Positions 23,939-24,957 of a DNA stretch of 24,957 bases are shown piece by piece. A program made the translations under genes and the position numbers. Source of the stretch: JBBRDU01 sp038203615. GTDB lineage: Bacteria; Verrucomicrobiota; Verrucomicrobiia; Chthoniobacterales; UBA10450. The notes beneath the pieces are model-generated. The model was given only the letters and a program-made list of their open reading frames with translations, ran no database searches and was not told the origin of the DNA. Each line of letters starts with the position of its first letter. Positions within the stretch are counted from its first letter, which is position 1. The stretch lies in contig JBBRDU010000041.1 in the NCBI GenBank assembly GCA_038203615.1, forward strand, positions 1 to 24,957, written 5' to 3'.

Positions 23939-24379
23939 ATGAAGTTTCCGTTCAACACCAAAAACGAAGAACTCCAGCTTCATGACCTGCCGCTGTATCA
24001 CATCGTTGCTGAAGAGATTGCCCGCGGGGATATCGATCGTGGGCTCTGGCTAAAGGCGCTAACTACATGCGAAGGCGACGAGCGAAAGACGCGCGCGTTG
24101 TACGCGCGCTGGAGGACTCAATTAGTTTACGCTGAAGCAGCGGCAACAGCCGAAGCGGCTGCCGCCGCCGCTGAAGCTGAGGCCAACCGCGACCCTTTTG
24201 ACATTCCTTCTGAACTCTTCGACGGGCATCCGAACCAACTGCGCAATCCGATGCCTGTCACCGAATACGCGAGTGACCATAAGCTGATGGACCTTGAGGT
24301 CATCGAGCAGATTAAACGCGGGAAGTTAAAGGGAGTTCGCTTCGAAGACGATTGGTATGTTGATCGACCGACCATCTAA
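23939..24379 (+). CDS. Unknown alanine-rich cassette protein (cassette B)
   Basis: A 146-residue soluble protein. Residues 1-60 look folded and helical (LPLYHIVAEEIARGDIDRGL, then WLKALTTCEGDERKTRALY). An alanine/glutamate-rich helix follows at about 62-86, probably a coiled coil. The C-terminal part has LMDLEVIEQIKRGKLKG and RFEDDWYVDRP, a short helix-hairpin resembling the DNA-binding unit of excisionase-like proteins or a GYF-like adaptor, though neither is certain. The N-terminal pattern (ELxxGxxxxGLWxKA...GDExKxxALY) resembles small hypothetical proteins seen in several Proteobacteria. The ATG at 23939 is 13 bases after the core. The TAA stop lies inside the R'' heptamer ATCTAAC, a usual position for cassette genes. 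Confidence 0.8.
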   Translation: MKFPFNTKNEELQLHDLPLYHIVAEEIARGDIDRGLWLKALTTCEGDERKTRALYARWRTQLVYAEAAATAEAAAAAAEAEANRDPFDIPSELFDGHPNQLRNPMPVTEYASDHKLMDLEVIEQIKRGKLKGVRFEDDWYVDRPTI

Positions 24380-24496
24380 CCATGCGATGGAGCGAACGGC
24401 CACCCGCCGCGCGTTCACGTCTAGAGTAGCTAGTACCCCTTCTCTTCGGCCCACACACGCTCTCGGTGGCCGTCGCTCATCTTGTTCTCGTTAGAT
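24374..24496 (+). other. attC recombination site 2 (123 bp)
   Basis: R'' is ATCTAAC (24374-24380), followed by the spacer CATGC and L'' (24386-24404, GATGGAGCGAACGGCCACC). L' is GGTGGCCGTCGCTCATC (24465-24481), then TTGTTCTC (24482-24489) and R' GTTAGAT (24490-24496). L'/L'' pair over 17 bp with an extrahelical G (24389 or 24390) and an extrahelical A (24395 or 24396), at equivalent positions to site 1. Total length and the 8 bases before R' are identical to site 1, while most stem bases differ with compensating changes. The recombination point is expected between G24490 and T24491. Confidence 0.92.
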
Positions 24497-24863
24497 GAAG
24501 GTGCGATTCGTTAAGCTTTCGATGATTCTCACAAGCTTGTTCTGTGGGCAGTCACAGGCCGGCGCTTACACGTTCGTTGATGTAAGCGTTATTTCACTCT
24601 GCCTCGTTGCGGTGCCTGTGTCTGACGCATCGTGGATCAGGGACGCGGACATAAGCCTCGCTGTTCCGATCTGGTCGATGAGTCTACTGAGCGATAGCAG
24701 CTTTTCTTTCGTAGCGTCACCCGCTCCGGACCCATTGCGCCTGCAGTCGTGGGTAGTCACAGGCCACATTCATGCACTCGACTCAGACCCCATGTCTTGG
24801 TGTTTGTTACCCGATTCATCTAACCCCTATGTAAGATGTCAAGTGTGGCGGACGAGGGTGTAG
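24495..24863 (+). CDS. Possible exported small protein of unknown function (cassette C)
   Basis: A 122-residue frame whose ATG (24495) overlaps the core heptamer of attC site 2, so that recombination supplies the start context. The N-terminus looks like a signal peptide: VRFVKLSMILTSLFC, then GQSQAGA with likely cleavage after AGA. The mature part is Ser/Val rich (LLSDSSFSFVASPAPDPL) without a known motif. The frame passes through an ATCTAAC heptamer (24818-24824) before stopping at 24863, which is unusual for a cassette gene, so the 3' end or the frame may be wrong. Confidence 0.5.
   Translation: MKVRFVKLSMILTSLFCGQSQAGAYTFVDVSVISLCLVAVPVSDASWIRDADISLAVPIWSMSLLSDSSFSFVASPAPDPLRLQSWVVTGHIHALDSDPMSWCLLPDSSNPYVRCQVWRTRV
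24818..24824 (+). other. Candidate R'' heptamer of cassette C
   Basis: ATCTAAC is exactly complementary to the first bases of cassette C (G|TTAGAT at 24490) and lies 327 bases into it. The next bases do not form an L'' arm like that of the two clear sites, and no TTGTTCTC-GTTRRRY end is seen before the window closes. It may start a longer attC continuing past the edge, or be chance. Confidence 0.35.
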
Positions 24864-24957
24864 GTGGATTGTTAGTTCATAAGATTGGTTGGTTTGGGAG
24901 TTGGTGTTTTCTGGAGGCGCTTCCTCTTCCGTTGGCACGTTGGTTTTTGTTCCAGCG

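Larger units (their letters stand above)
23351..24957 (+). mobile_element. Integron gene-cassette array (no integrase in window)
   Basis: The array is defined by two complete attC sites and three core heptamers. Cutting after the G of each GTTRRRY core gives cassette A at 23352-23920 (569 bp), cassette B at 23921-24490 (570 bp) and cassette C from 24491, with its end not seen. Cassette A begins TTAGGC and its own R'' box is GCCTAAC; cassette B begins TTAGAT and its R'' is ATCTAAC. This self-complementarity of each cassette is required for a circular intermediate and is hard to explain otherwise. Genes in the cassettes all point in the same direction. No tyrosine recombinase gene or attI is recognisable, so the array is interior to an integron or an attC cluster without integrase. 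The right limit is the window end. Confidence 0.85.

Noticed and set aside
24869..24875. GTTAGTT as a possible closing core of cassette C
   Set aside because: It does not fit GTTRRRY (third R is T), lacks the preceding TTGTTCTC segment, and has no arm complementary to the bases after 24824.

Overview
The window reads as a piece of chromosome from a GC-rich soil or freshwater bacterium, most likely of the phylum Verrucomicrobia. This rests on the combination of gene families: a PEP-CTERM surface protein, a very large secreted RCC1/thrombospondin-3 protein, a fragment of a fibronectin-III protein, tandem NarL-type regulators with a PAS kinase, and generally weak Shine-Dalgarno sequences. No rRNA or marker phylogeny is available here, so the phylum call is an inference.

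Layout. Positions 1-2300 hold the start of an ECF sigma factor gene (minus strand, cut by the window edge), a small zinc-ribbon protein (minus) and a PEP-CTERM exported protein whose frame is broken once. Positions 2453-5956 are a signalling operon: a three-PAS histidine kinase, a full NarL/FixJ response regulator, and a second regulator that keeps only the receiver domain. Positions 6039-8710 hold a small conserved-looking protein, then lysyl-tRNA synthetase and a family 2 glycosyltransferase on the minus strand. Positions 8915-15548 are a tightly packed plus-strand block: ACT-domain protein, TPR membrane protein, DUF4388 protein, secreted beta-rich protein, N-acetylmuramoyl-L-alanine amidase, bifunctional NAD(P)HX repair enzyme and an M50 membrane metalloprotease. 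The mix is housekeeping plus envelope maintenance.

Positions 15818-22765 are accessory. A 1972-residue exported protein carries Ca-binding repeats, a seven-repeat RCC1 propeller, HAF-like repeats and a C-terminal alpha/beta-hydrolase domain. Six bases downstream lies a membrane-anchored beta-sandwich protein. Sampled base composition falls in the hydrolase end and in the following gene.

The most notable part is 23351-24957. Two 123-bp elements, 23804-23926 and 24374-24496, have the full architecture of integron attC sites: R''/R' core heptamers, a 5-nt spacer, and long L''/L' arms with two extrahelical bases at matching places. They delimit two gene cassettes of about 570 bp, encoding a SnoaL-like protein and an unknown alanine-rich protein, and the start of a third cassette with a possible exported protein. 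The first bases of each complete cassette are complementary to its own R'' box, as expected for excisable circular cassettes. No integrase lies in the window, so this is either the interior of an integron or an integrase-less attC cluster (CALIN).
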